From Ruminococcus sp. (GTDB lineage Bacteria; Bacillota; Clostridia; Oscillospirales; Ruminococcaceae): a stretch of DNA of 12,560 bases. Of the stretch, positions 1 through 6,325 are shown piece by piece (the stretch's first letter is position 1; the number at the start of each line of letters is the position of its first letter). The DNA is taken from positions 2,180 through 14,739 of the forward strand of contig JAAVHM010000093.1 of the NCBI GenBank assembly GCA_014799675.1, written 5' to 3'. The notes under the pieces were generated by a model. It was not told where the DNA came from. It worked only from the letters and a program-made list of their open reading frames with translations, and ran no database searches. The translations under genes were made by a program, and so were the position numbers.

Positions 1-176
1 GTGCGGATAGCCTTGGCGATTCTGCCCTGCTTGCCGATAACCCGACCCATGTCGTCGGAGGCAACGTGGAGATGATAAACAATAATTCCGTCGTCGTTAG
101 GCTCGTCAACCTCAACGCTGACAGCGGAGGTGTCCTCAACGAGACCGTAAACAATGCTCAAAAGCAAATCTTTCAT
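1..176 (-). CDS. khpA: KhpA-type KH-domain RNA-binding protein (C-terminus cut by window edge)
   Basis: The first 58 codons are visible, from the ATG at 176. An AAAGGA ribosome binding site lies just upstream. The reading opens MKDLLLSIVY and continues to a KH-type core RVIGKQGRIAKAIR at residues 45-58, with the GxxG loop (GKQG) at about 48-51 that contacts RNA in KH domains. Family members are about 75-80 residues long, so roughly 20 residues lie outside the window. KhpA (formerly YlqC) acts with KhpB/Jag as a global RNA-binding protein linked to cell elongation in Gram-positive bacteria. Its position after rpsP matches the usual ffh-rpsP-khpA-rimM-trmD order. Here, however, an intrinsic terminator separates it from rpsP, so its expression may depend on readthrough or on a promoter that I could not find. 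Confidence 0.9.
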   Translation of the reverse strand, partial: MKDLLLSIVYGLVEDTSAVSVEVDEPNDDGIIVYHLHVASDDMGRVIGKQGRIAKAIR

Positions 177-204
177 AATACCGATCCTTTCGTTTTCGTT
201 ATAC

Positions 205-245
205 AAAAAAACAAAGCCGTACAGGTAACGAAATAGGCGGCTTTG
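205..245 (-). terminator. Intrinsic terminator between rpsP and khpA
   Basis: Read on the minus strand, CAAAGCCG (245-238) pairs with CGGCTTTG (219-212) to give a perfect 8-bp stem, followed at once by seven T residues (211-205). The loop is 18 nt, longer than ideal. The position, after rpsP and 29 bp before the khpA start codon, suggests partial termination or attenuation within the operon rather than a true operon end. Confidence 0.7.
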
Positions 246-308
246 CTTCGGCAATTTACAATAGTTGCCAAAGTAACGGTTTTAAAAATTCATTTTCGCC
301 GCTGTAAA

Positions 309-332
309 CGGGGACGAACCCTGTCCGCCCCG
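309..332. repeat. GC-rich imperfect hairpin in the rpsP-khpA spacer
   Basis: CGGGGAC (309-315) faces GTCCGCCCCG (323-332), forming an imperfect stem with a bulge. There is no T-run next to it, so it is not an obvious terminator. The rpsP-khpA spacer is about 200 bp, long for genes that normally sit in one operon, and apart from this hairpin and the terminator I see nothing else in it. Confidence 0.4.
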
Positions 333-376
333 AACATTGGCTTTTCTGTGCAAAATAACGCCGTACGCGCAGTACC

Positions 377-619
377 TTACTTTACGCCGTTTTTCTCAAA
401 GAGCTTCTTAACGGTTTCTGTAGGCTGTGCGCCGTTAGCCATCCACTTCTTAGCCTTTTCAGCGTCGATCTTAACGGTGGAAGGCTCTGTTGTGGAGTCA
501 TAGTAGCCGATCTCCTCGATAAATCTGCCGTCTCTGGGGTATCTTGAGTCAGCGACTACAATTCTGTAGAAAGGGTTCTTCTTTGCGCCCATTCTTCTAA
601 GTCTGATTTTTACTGCCAT
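377..619 (-). CDS. rpsP: 30S ribosomal protein S16 (bS16)
   Basis: This 80-residue protein has the family's usual length. It begins MAVKIRLRRMGAKKNPFYRI, the characteristic S16 N-terminus, and continues with VVADSRYPRDG and EEIGYYDS. S16 binds 16S rRNA and is needed for assembly of the 30S subunit. The start is supported by a GGAGGTG site 8 nt upstream. It belongs to the conserved ffh-rpsP-khpA neighbourhood, but here three extra small genes separate it from ffh. Its 5' leader holds a (TAGAAGC)n heptad array and a small hairpin (683-700). The C-terminus shows the expected VKKLFEKNGVK ending. Confidence 0.97.
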   Translation of the reverse strand: MAVKIRLRRMGAKKNPFYRIVVADSRYPRDGRFIEEIGYYDSTTEPSTVKIDAEKAKKWMANGAQPTETVKKLFEKNGVK

Positions 620-638
620 TTTATATTCACCTCCGTAC

Positions 639-681
639 TAGAAGATAGAGTTATAGAAGCTAGAAGCTAGAAGCTAGAAAT
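639..681. repeat. Heptanucleotide repeat array A (TAGAAGC units), rpsP leader
   Basis: TAGAAGC is repeated three times in perfect register (654-674) and followed by TAGAAAT (675-681). Two degenerate units precede it: TAGAAGA at 639-645 and TAGAGTT at 646-652. In the rpsP transcript it reads as pyrimidine-rich CUUCUAG repeats just upstream of the ribosome binding site. Related arrays occur at 9734, 10833 and 11474. Confidence 0.75.
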
Positions 682-682
682 C

Positions 683-700
683 GTACTCTTTGCCGAGTAC
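683..700 (-). other. Small hairpin in the rpsP leader
   Basis: GTACTC (683-688) and GAGTAC (695-700) form a perfect 6-bp stem with a 6-nt loop. No T-run follows, so it is an RNA structure or DNA palindrome rather than a terminator. A further tiny palindrome, ACGC-TTTT-GCGT at 728-739, lies just after the stop of the cysteine-rich gene and could act as a weak 3' end. Confidence 0.4.
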
Positions 701-750
701 ACACAGCTGCTATTCTCTTATATCAAAACGCTTTTGCGTAATGAACTTTT

Positions 751-1053
751 TTAGCGGCAATGCCTAGACCTTGCCTTGGGTTTGTAGGAGCAAACACCTT
801 TGTTGTCGCAGTTGTCGCAAAATCCGTCCTCGTCATCATCTGTAAAGGTGCAGTCCTTTTCACAGTAATATCCGTAATTTCCGCATTCGTCGCAAATTCC
901 GTCGCCGTCATTGTCGCAGTAAGTGCAGTCCTCTTGGCAATGATAAACAATTTTTGTCTTAACGGCTGTGTGGTGTCCGTGTGCGGAAGCCGTTACGCCC
1001 AGCATGGAAGCTGTCATAACTGCTGCTAAAATTACCGATAAAAGTTTTTTCAT
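751..1053 (-). CDS. Secreted Cys/Asp-rich protein with two DxDxDG repeats, unknown function
   Basis: This is a 100-residue protein with a clear signal peptide: MKK, a hydrophobic stretch LLSVILAAVMTASMLGV, and a likely cleavage after TASA. The mature part has two copies of a 25-residue repeat starting at C39 and C64. Each carries CxxDC, an Asp-rich DxDxDG loop (DNDGDG at 47-52, DDDEDG at 72-77) and a following CDxC. Such loops resemble calcium-binding EF-hand or thrombospondin type 3 loops, and the cysteines suggest disulfides or metal binding. An AAAGGAG site 8 nt upstream supports the ATG at 1053. It sits between a small membrane protein gene and rpsP, an unusual place for an exported protein. 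I do not recognise a named family, and function is unknown. Confidence 0.75.
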   Translation of the reverse strand: MKKLLSVILAAVMTASMLGVTASAHGHHTAVKTKIVYHCQEDCTYCDNDGDGICDECGNYGYYCEKDCTFTDDDEDGFCDNCDNKGVCSYKPKARSRHCR

Positions 1054-1096
1054 GGGACATTCTCCTTTACAAATTTTATATGTTCAAGCCGCTGTG

Positions 1097-1321
1097 CTAC
1101 CCATTTATCAGCACGTATATTGATCCTGCAACGATCAAAACGCACATAACGGCATTGAGTATCCGGTAGTTTTTTTCACCTATAAAGTCGTTCAAAAAAC
1201 GTGATTTCCAAGTCAAACCGAAATACCATTCCCAATTGAAAATCGAAGCCAAAAAGCCTAAAATTCCCACTATTATGAATAATATCTCAAAAAATATCAT
1301 CGTTTTATCATCACTTGTCAC
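1097..1321 (-). CDS. Small two-helix membrane protein, Imm17-like
   Basis: This 74-residue protein has two predicted membrane helices (about 9-27 and 54-72). They are joined by a polar loop carrying NWEWYFG at 29-35 and GEKNYRILN at 48-56. The pattern of a helix, a (N/D)W-W-(F/Y) motif, a charged loop and a G-x-x-x-x-R-I segment before the second helix resembles Imm17 small membrane proteins. Some of those are predicted immunity proteins of polymorphic toxin systems, but no toxin gene is visible here. The best start is GTG at 1321, with GAGGTGA about 6 nt upstream; an ATG seven codons in is the alternative. It begins 10 nt after the stop of the preceding gene, whose stop overlaps its ribosome binding site, so translational coupling is likely. 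The family call is from memory of its pattern, not a search. Confidence 0.7.
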   Translation of the reverse strand: MTSDDKTMIFFEILFIIVGILGFLASIFNWEWYFGLTWKSRFLNDFIGEKNYRILNAVMCVLIVAGSIYVLING

Positions 1322-1331
1322 CTATATCACC

Positions 1332-1559
1332 TCATAACCACCCGATCAGCACCGCCGCGCCGAACAGTACCAACGCAACACCCGCCGCCCCTATAAGAAA
1401 CCGCAGGAAGTTCCTGCTTTTCAAACGCTGTCTCGGTCTGCCGTTTTGGTTCGCCCAGTAGTCAATGAACCATTTCCAGTCCTTGACCGCCGCAATTATG
1501 CAGAACGTTCCAACCAAAGCAAAAAGCGCGAAATATAAAATTTTATAAACTATACTCAT
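1332..1559 (-). CDS. Small two-helix membrane protein, possible paralogue of the next gene
   Basis: This 75-residue protein has two predicted membrane helices (about 5-25 and 51-74). They flank a basic, polar loop with DWKWFIDYW at 27-35 and RPRQRLKSRN at 41-50. The DWKWFID motif matches NWEWYFG in the downstream neighbour in both position and character, so the two may be diverged tandem duplicates. It starts 29 nt after the ffh stop codon. No convincing ribosome binding site is visible, but a TGGTATAAT extended -10-like sequence lies at 1577-1585 and could give an almost leaderless transcript. Codon use is unremarkable. Function is unknown; the Imm17-like resemblance is weaker than for its partner. 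Confidence 0.65.
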   Translation of the reverse strand: MSIVYKILYFALFALVGTFCIIAAVKDWKWFIDYWANQNGRPRQRLKSRNFLRFLIGAAGVALVLFGAAVLIGWL

Positions 1560-1588
1560 TGTAATTAATTATGGAAATTATACCAAAA

Positions 1589-2947
1589 TTACATCATAGG
1601 AGGCATACCGCCCATTGGAGGCATACGGAGCTTGTTCTTCTTACCCTTGCCGTTTTTGCCCATAACGCCGAACTGCTTCATCATCTTCTGCATTTCCTCA
1701 AACTGCCGCAGAAGCCTGTTCACGTCCGCAACGGTATTGCCGCTTCCCGCCGCAATACGTCTCTTACGCTTCGGGTCGATTATGGAGGGCTTTGCTCTCT
1801 CCGCAGGTGTCATGGAAAGTATTATCGCTTCAATGCGTTTCAGCTGGCTGTCGTCAATATCTGCGTCCTTTATCTTATCGCCCACGCCGGGGAGCATACC
1901 GATTATCTGTTTAAGCGGACCCATTTTCTGGATCTGCTTCATCTGCTCCATAAGGTCGGTGAGGTCGAAGCTGTTTTCTTTAAGTCTTGCGGAAAGCTTC
2001 TTTGAGTTTTCCTCGTCAAAGGTGGACTGTGCTCTTTCAATAAGTGTGAGCATATCGCCCATTCCCAGAATTCGCGAAGCCATTCTCTCGGGGTGGAACT
2101 GCTCGAAATCGCCGAGCTTTTCGCCCGTACCCACAAACTTGATAGGCTTGCCCGTAACCGCAAGTACGGAAAGCGCCGCACCGCCTCTTGTATCGGAGTC
2201 AAGCTTTGACATAAGCACGCTGTCAATTCCCAAAGCGTCGTCAAACGCCTTTGCAACATTGACCGCGTCCTGACCTGTCATAGCGTCCACCACAAGCATT
2301 ATCTCGTTGGGAGCAGTCTCGGACTTAATGGTTTTCAGCTCGTCCATAAGCTCCTCGTCAATGTGGAGACGTCCCGCGGTATCGAGAATTACAAGATCGT
2401 TGCCGTAATCCTTTGCGTGCTTGACCGCTTCTCTTGCAATCGTAACAGGGTTTATCTGTCCCATTTCAAAGACCTTTACCCCTGCCTTTTCGCCAACGAC
2501 CTGCAACTGATTTATAGCGGCGGGACGGTACACGTCGCACGCCACAAGCAGCGGACGTTTGCCCTGCTCCTTAAAAAACTTGGCAAGCTTAGCCGCATGG
2601 GTGGTCTTACCCGAACCCTGCAAGCCGCACATCATAATGATACAGGGCGGCTTTGATGGGAAATTTATCCTTGCGTTGCTGTCGCCCATAAGAGCGACAA
2701 GCTCCTCGTTTACTATCTTAATGACCTGCTGTCCCGGGGTAAGGCTTGTCAGCACTTCCTCGCCGACAGCACGCTCCGAGACCTTGGAAACAAAGTCCTT
2801 AACGACCTTGTAGCTGACGTCCGCTTCAAGCAGAGCCATGCGAACCTCCCGCATTGCCTCCTTAACGTCCGCCTCGGTAAGCTTTCCTCTGCTTTTAAGA
2901 CGCTTAAACACGGTATTCAATTTTTCGGAAAGACCTTCAAACGCCAT
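1589..2947 (-). CDS. ffh: Signal recognition particle protein Ffh (SRP54)
   Basis: This 452-residue GTPase binds SRP RNA and signal peptides and, with FtsY, delivers nascent chains to the Sec translocon at the membrane. The domain order is N domain (about 1-95), G domain (about 100-295) and methionine-rich M domain (about 300-452). Visible motifs are the P-loop GLQGSGKTT (108-116), DVYRPAA (138-144), DTAGR (189-193), SKLD (247-250, where most homologues have TKLD) and GTGE (273-276). The RNA-binding segment GSGNTVADVN (401-410) and the Met-rich tail MPPMGGMPPMM are also intact. Length is normal for the family. The start is supported by AAAGGGTG upstream. It follows ylxM, as in most Firmicutes, and the pair probably shares one promoter. 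Confidence 0.98.
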   Translation of the reverse strand: MAFEGLSEKLNTVFKRLKSRGKLTEADVKEAMREVRMALLEADVSYKVVKDFVSKVSERAVGEEVLTSLTPGQQVIKIVNEELVALMGDSNARINFPSKPPCIIMMCGLQGSGKTTHAAKLAKFFKEQGKRPLLVACDVYRPAAINQLQVVGEKAGVKVFEMGQINPVTIAREAVKHAKDYGNDLVILDTAGRLHIDEELMDELKTIKSETAPNEIMLVVDAMTGQDAVNVAKAFDDALGIDSVLMSKLDSDTRGGAALSVLAVTGKPIKFVGTGEKLGDFEQFHPERMASRILGMGDMLTLIERAQSTFDEENSKKLSARLKENSFDLTDLMEQMKQIQKMGPLKQIIGMLPGVGDKIKDADIDDSQLKRIEAIILSMTPAERAKPSIIDPKRKRRIAAGSGNTVADVNRLLRQFEEMQKMMKQFGVMGKNGKGKKNKLRMPPMGGMPPMM

Positions 2948-3006
2948 AAAAACACCCTTTCAGAAATTAGAAAACAGAACTTGTATACCAAAAGTATATA
3001 ACTTAA

Positions 3007-3381
3007 CTAAAATAACTCTTTGTTTTTCTCCGCAAGCTCGGAAATATAGTCCGCGCGGCGTGTAATTGCTATCGGGTTGCACCCTCCGCCGCATTCGGTC
3101 TTAATATCCGCCGCAACCTCCATGATCTCCTTTATCAGCGCGCTGAACTTATCGGAACGCTCCGCAAGGCGGAATTTTTCCTCCATTTCATAGAGTGTCT
3201 GCTCGCCGCGCTTTATGCTGTCACGAACGCCCTGACGGGTAATCTTTTCGTGCTCGGCAATTTCCGAAAGGGACAAGTCCTCGTTATAGTAAAGGTCGAT
3301 AACGTCGCGCTGCTTATCGGTGAGCATTGGGGAATAATAATCAAGCAGAACCGACACGCGCAGATCCTTTTCGGTATTCAT
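3007..3381 (-). CDS. ylxM: YlxM/p13-type helix-turn-helix protein (UPF0122)
   Basis: This 124-residue protein has an N-terminal helix-turn-helix resembling sigma factor region 4: LTDKQRDVIDLYY (20-32), DLSLSEIAE (35-43), TRQGVRDSIKRGE (48-60). A coiled, charged C-terminal half follows. YlxM is the usual partner of ffh in Firmicutes and is thought to be an accessory factor of the SRP pathway. The ATG at 3381 has AGGAGG 9 nt upstream; the in-frame GTG at 3384 is an alternative. A longer reading from 3453 would cross the promoter and is rejected. A short GGGCNP segment (98-103) in the C-terminal half is a local oddity. It starts the operon; ffh begins about 60 nt downstream of its stop. Confidence 0.93.
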   Translation of the reverse strand: MNTEKDLRVSVLLDYYSPMLTDKQRDVIDLYYNEDLSLSEIAEHEKITRQGVRDSIKRGEQTLYEMEEKFRLAERSDKFSALIKEIMEVAADIKTECGGGCNPIAITRRADYISELAEKNKELF

Positions 3382-3402
3382 CACGGCTGACCTCCTAACG
3401 GT

Positions 3403-3423
3403 TGTAAAGTAAATCACTTTACA
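3403..3423. promoter_or_regulatory. Inverted repeat over the ylxM start site (candidate operator)
   Basis: TGTAAAGT (3403-3410), a 5-nt spacer and ACTTTACA (3416-3423) form a perfect 8-bp inverted repeat. It abuts the -10 box and covers the predicted transcription start (about 3418), a classic place for a repressor. It would also form a hairpin at the very 5' end of the mRNA. The cognate regulator is unknown; YlxM itself has a helix-turn-helix and is one candidate, which is speculation. Confidence 0.55.
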
Positions 3424-3424
3424 T

Positions 3425-3453
3425 ATTATACTACATATTGAGTATTTTGTCAA
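3425..3453 (-). promoter_or_regulatory. Sigma-A promoter of the ylxM-ffh operon
   Basis: On the minus strand there is a TTGACA at 3453-3448, a 17-nt spacer and TATAAT at 3430-3425. Both boxes and the spacing match the consensus exactly. The predicted start is near 3418, giving a leader of about 37 nt before the ylxM ATG. Confidence 0.9.
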
Positions 3454-3515
3454 GGGTTTTGAGAAAATTTTTCTATATTCTTGTATAATAAATTTATATT
3501 TAGCGGAACAACGTT

Positions 3516-3597
3516 TCTGTAGGGGCGCATCCTGTATGCGCCCGTTGAATTACCGACAATATGTGGGTTGGGCGGATATGGAATCCGCCCCTACAGA
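3516..3597. mobile_element. MITE-like palindromic repeat (82 bp, two hairpins)
   Basis: TCTGTAGGGGCG (3516-3527) is matched by its exact inverse at 3586-3597. Inside are two hairpins: GGGCGCAT/ATGCGCCC (3523-3530 with 3536-3543) and GGGCGGAT/ATCCGCCC (3570-3577 with 3583-3590). Terminal inverted repeats, no coding capacity and an intergenic position fit a miniature inverted-repeat element or REP-type repeat. Elements with GTAGGGGCG termini are, from memory, common in Clostridia. Copy number in this genome is unknown. Confidence 0.65.
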
Positions 3598-3645
3598 CGT
3601 TTTGTGTTGGTACGCAAAATTAAAATTTACGTTATTTAACATTAT

Positions 3646-3680
3646 GGGGAATACCCGCCGCGGGGCGTTCCCCGCCCCGC
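3646..3680. repeat. GC-rich hairpin upstream of the zinc-ribbon gene promoter
   Basis: GCGGGGCG (3660-3667) pairs with CGCCCCGC (3673-3680) over a 5-nt loop. GGGGAA (3646-3651) can instead pair with TTCCCC (3668-3673), so two competing folds exist. There is no T-run. It and the MITE-like repeat fill the 400-nt divergent gap between ylxM and the zinc-ribbon gene. Confidence 0.5.
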
Positions 3681-3705
3681 CGCAAAATTTGTCGAATAAT
3701 TTTAA

Positions 3706-3734
3706 TTGACAAATGGGATAAAATGGTATATTAT
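3706..3734 (+). promoter_or_regulatory. Sigma-A promoter of the zinc-ribbon membrane protein gene
   Basis: TTGACA (3706-3711), 17 nt, TATTAT (3729-3734). Spacing is optimal and the -10 differs from consensus at one base. The start is expected near 3741, about 40 nt before the gene. Confidence 0.82.
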
Positions 3735-3781
3735 ATTAGTATATTACCCATAATATTCCAAAAAGATAAGGATTGATGAAA

Positions 3782-4945
3782 ATGATTTGTCCAAACTGCG
3801 GAAAGGAATATAACGAGAAAATGACCTGCTGCATTAGCTGCGGGGCGGAGCTTGTCCCGCAGGCGCAGGGGTCTGAACAGGTCTGCTTTGAGCCGATAAT
3901 TCCCGAGGCTGTCCCGGAGGAGGTCGATCTGCCCGCGGCGGTGGGATTTGTGCGGGAACTGGAGGGACACTCGGAACACCCTCCCGAACCCGAGGAAACC
4001 ATTGAGATACCCGTCCCCGTCAAAAACGTGAACAAAAAGTCCTCCGCCGCCGCTGCCGCACGGGGAATAGGTTCTTTTGCGGCGGCAATGGCTATGTTTG
4101 CTCTGATAATTCTCACGGCGGCTTCGCTGTCTATAAGACTTATTACGGACAGTGAGAAAATTTCCCAGTTCACCTCGCGGCTGGACGTTATGAGCCTGCC
4201 TGCGGCGCAGACGGTCATGCTGACGGCTTACGATTATGAAATTTCCCCCGACGCGACCATTCAGGAAGCTATCTTTATAATGTCAACAGGCACGGGGCTT
4301 TCCCGCGACGACATAAGGGATATATACGAAAGCTCCACCGTGCAGAATTTTTTGAGCGAACAGCTAAACGGGTACGCCGAATTTATCCGCGAGGGGGAGC
4401 TTCCCGAAAAGCTTACCTCGGAAAGGCTGAAAGAGGTTTTCAGCGAAAATATAAGCCTTATCAGCGACGCTATCGGCAAGCCCCTTACACAGCACGACAT
4501 TGAGCTTGCCTTTGCGGAGCTTGACCGCGCCGAGCCTGTTCTGGAAGCTATCGCTCCCTCAAAGCTGGAAAATGTTGTTGGGGAAGCGACTCTCACCCTG
4601 TTGCGGCTGGTAAGCTCCCTGCCCGTGATAATCGGCGAGGGGGCGGCGGCAGCGGCAATGCTTGTCGTCCTCTGGGCAATAAACCGCAAGCCGGGAAAAA
4701 TCTTAGGCTGGGGCGGCGCGGCGGTCTTTGCGGGGGGCGCGGCGGTGCTTATTACGGTTTTCCTGTTTTCGGTGCAGGTATTTTTCTCGGGTATGGACAG
4801 GCTTGTAAAAAGCGTTGCAAAATGCGCCGCCGAGGTAATTGCTCCCGACATTTACCGCTTCGGGGGGACGCTTGCCGTCCTCGGGGCTGTTATGCTTCTT
4901 TGGGCGCTCACTCTGAAAAACGCCAAACGGCGTGAAAACAATTAG
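3782..4945 (+). CDS. Zinc-ribbon membrane protein, unknown function
   Basis: This is a 387-residue protein and the only convincing plus-strand protein gene here. It opens with a zinc ribbon, MICPNCGKEY plus CISCG, so C3/C6 and C17/C20 are the likely metal ligands. A long acidic, proline-rich linker (about 28-85) follows, then a membrane helix (about 97-120). Next comes a helical soluble region (about 125-278) and three more hydrophobic segments (about 280-300, 307-337, 358-378). The topology suggests a membrane protein with a cytosolic zinc ribbon and an extracellular middle domain. The ATG at 3782 is chosen because AAGGA (3768-3772) lies 9 nt upstream and zinc-ribbon proteins usually begin within two residues of the first CxxC. 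The ATG at 3776 and TTG at 3773 are too close to that site. It has its own promoter and terminator. I do not recognise a named family. Confidence 0.85.
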   Translation: MICPNCGKEYNEKMTCCISCGAELVPQAQGSEQVCFEPIIPEAVPEEVDLPAAVGFVRELEGHSEHPPEPEETIEIPVPVKNVNKKSSAAAAARGIGSFAAAMAMFALIILTAASLSIRLITDSEKISQFTSRLDVMSLPAAQTVMLTAYDYEISPDATIQEAIFIMSTGTGLSRDDIRDIYESSTVQNFLSEQLNGYAEFIREGELPEKLTSERLKEVFSENISLISDAIGKPLTQHDIELAFAELDRAEPVLEAIAPSKLENVVGEATLTLLRLVSSLPVIIGEGAAAAAMLVVLWAINRKPGKILGWGGAAVFAGGAAVLITVFLFSVQVFFSGMDRLVKSVAKCAAEVIAPDIYRFGGTLAVLGAVMLLWALTLKNAKRRENN

Positions 4946-4953
4946 ACCTACAC

Positions 4954-4996
4954 AAAAGCCGCTGTACTGTCATTTGCACAGTACAGCGGCTTTTTT
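4954..4996 (+). terminator. Bidirectional intrinsic terminator between convergent genes
   Basis: A perfect 17-bp stem joins 4954-4970 to 4978-4994 over a 7-nt loop. Six T residues follow on the plus strand (4991-4996), partly within the stem. On the minus strand the four A residues at 4954-4957 give a short T-run, so it probably also ends the kinase transcript arriving from the other side. Confidence 0.93.
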
Positions 4997-5020
4997 ATAT
5001 TCCCGAAAAGCGGGAAGCTT

Positions 5021-6325
5021 CTATTTTTCAGCGTTTGGAAGAACTATCCGCAGCTTAAACCATTTGTCGGTAACGTCGTAATCGAGGACGGCGTTATTTT
5101 TTTGTGCAAACGCCGAAATGCTTCGAGTGCCTATGCCGTGACCGCTTTCCTTTGATATGGGAAGTCCCTCTTCGTCAAAGGACACCTTTCCCGTGTAATT
5201 ATTGGCAATTTCCACTATGTACTGCTTGGACTCCGTAGTCTTGATACGCAGCTTCTTTTTGCCGCCGGAAACCTTTGCACAGGCGTTCACGGCGTTTTCA
5301 AGAGCGTTTGCAACAGCCGCGGTAAAGTCCATAATATCAACGCTGATATTTTCGGGCATTGCAAATTGTACCTTTGTCTTAATACTCTTGCTTTCCGCCC
5401 TATCTATGTAATATGCCAGAATAGCGTTTGCTGTGGAATTTGAGCAGTAAACTTCCTTTTGGGATTCGTCAAGCTTCTGACCGAAAGAACCTAAATATTC
5501 CAGCGCGCCGGAAGTATCTCCCGCTGTAAGCATATCGGAAAGGACTATCAGATTATAACGCAGGTTATGCCGCATTATCCTGACCTGCTCCTCCGTTGAA
5601 TTGATAGCTTCAAGCTGCTTCTGAAAGGATTCGCTCTGTGACGTAAGTATGCTGTTTGTGTATTCCGAAAGCTGCAAATTATACTGACTTACAAGGCTCA
5701 GGAAAATTATTACATAGGTAAGCAGCATTACCGCGGTAACGGCGTATATATAAATAGTATTTGAAACCGATTCCGTATAATGCACGGGATACGTTCCGAT
5801 AAGGAAAAACAACACCGTAAAGCCTATCGGAACAAAGGTCAGAGCCCTCCAGTTTTTGTCGGGAATATAGTCCAGCAGGGCGAATTTCTTCCTTAAAAAT
5901 TTCAGTTCCGCAAAAATGCACAGAGAATAGCTTGCTATCCTTATGATAAGATCCATGAGCTTTCCCCCGCCCAGTACTGAAACGGCTATAGTCTGGCTCA
6001 TGGCAAGAATTACCGAAACGCTTAACTGCATTGTATAGTTGAAGACCGCCTGCCACGGCGAATAGTTTGATATAAAATAAAGAATGACCATTGCGGGGAC
6101 GGATATCACGGGTATGCTCAGTCTAAGCGTTACGACAATGCCCCAAAGCTTCATTGAGGCAAAGGTAAAAACACCCGTCCATAAAATATACCCGACAAAG
6201 GCGGCAAGAATTTTTTTAAAGGTGTATTTTATTTTCATGCAGGAGGACATCATAAGCAGAGTGCTGACTACAACGACCAATGATTTTACCATATAGTAAG
6301 TAATATCGTTCTCAAACGTCGTCAT
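5021..6325 (-). CDS. Membrane sensor histidine kinase, AgrC/GHKL family
   Basis: This 434-residue protein has six or seven membrane helices in its first 215 residues (roughly 12-30, 38-60, 66-88, 98-118, 122-143, 161-179, 189-213). A coiled linker and a cytoplasmic kinase follow. The phosphoacceptor region reads MRHNLRYNL, with H253 the likely site; typical AgrC-type kinases have RHD or RHDxxNH here. The GHKL ATPase domain shows the N box NALENAVNA (340-348) and a G box GHGIGTRS (395-402). This class senses peptides in agr, com and related systems and phosphorylates a LytTR regulator. The ATG at 6325 overlaps the regulator's stop region by 14 nt and has GGAGG 8 nt upstream, so the two are co-transcribed and translationally coupled. 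No agrB processing protease or agrD peptide gene is adjacent, so its ligand is unknown. Confidence 0.9.
   Translation of the reverse strand: MTTFENDITYYMVKSLVVVVSTLLMMSSCMKIKYTFKKILAAFVGYILWTGVFTFASMKLWGIVVTLRLSIPVISVPAMVILYFISNYSPWQAVFNYTMQLSVSVILAMSQTIAVSVLGGGKLMDLIIRIASYSLCIFAELKFLRKKFALLDYIPDKNWRALTFVPIGFTVLFFLIGTYPVHYTESVSNTIYIYAVTAVMLLTYVIIFLSLVSQYNLQLSEYTNSILTSQSESFQKQLEAINSTEEQVRIMRHNLRYNLIVLSDMLTAGDTSGALEYLGSFGQKLDESQKEVYCSNSTANAILAYYIDRAESKSIKTKVQFAMPENISVDIMDFTAAVANALENAVNACAKVSGGKKKLRIKTTESKQYIVEIANNYTGKVSFDEEGLPISKESGHGIGTRSISAFAQKNNAVLDYDVTDKWFKLRIVLPNAEK

Noticed and set aside
639..681. Heptad arrays considered as a CRISPR array
   Set aside because: Units are 7 bp with no spacers, so they are simple tandem repeats, not a CRISPR.
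723..950. 75-codon frame overlapping the Cys/Asp-rich gene in another frame
   Set aside because: The main frame has a signal peptide, a ribosome binding site and regular repeats; this frame has none of these. A frameshift joining the two is possible but not needed.
1632..2273. Long plus-strand frame (213 codons) antisense to ffh
   Set aside because: It lies fully inside the well-supported ffh gene on the other strand, has no ribosome binding site, and its hydrophobic, Ser-rich product looks like a mirror of ffh codon bias.
3007..3453. A longer YlxM reading starting at 3453
   Set aside because: The extra 24 codons run through the promoter and inverted repeat; the ATG at 3381 has an AGGAGG site and fits the family.
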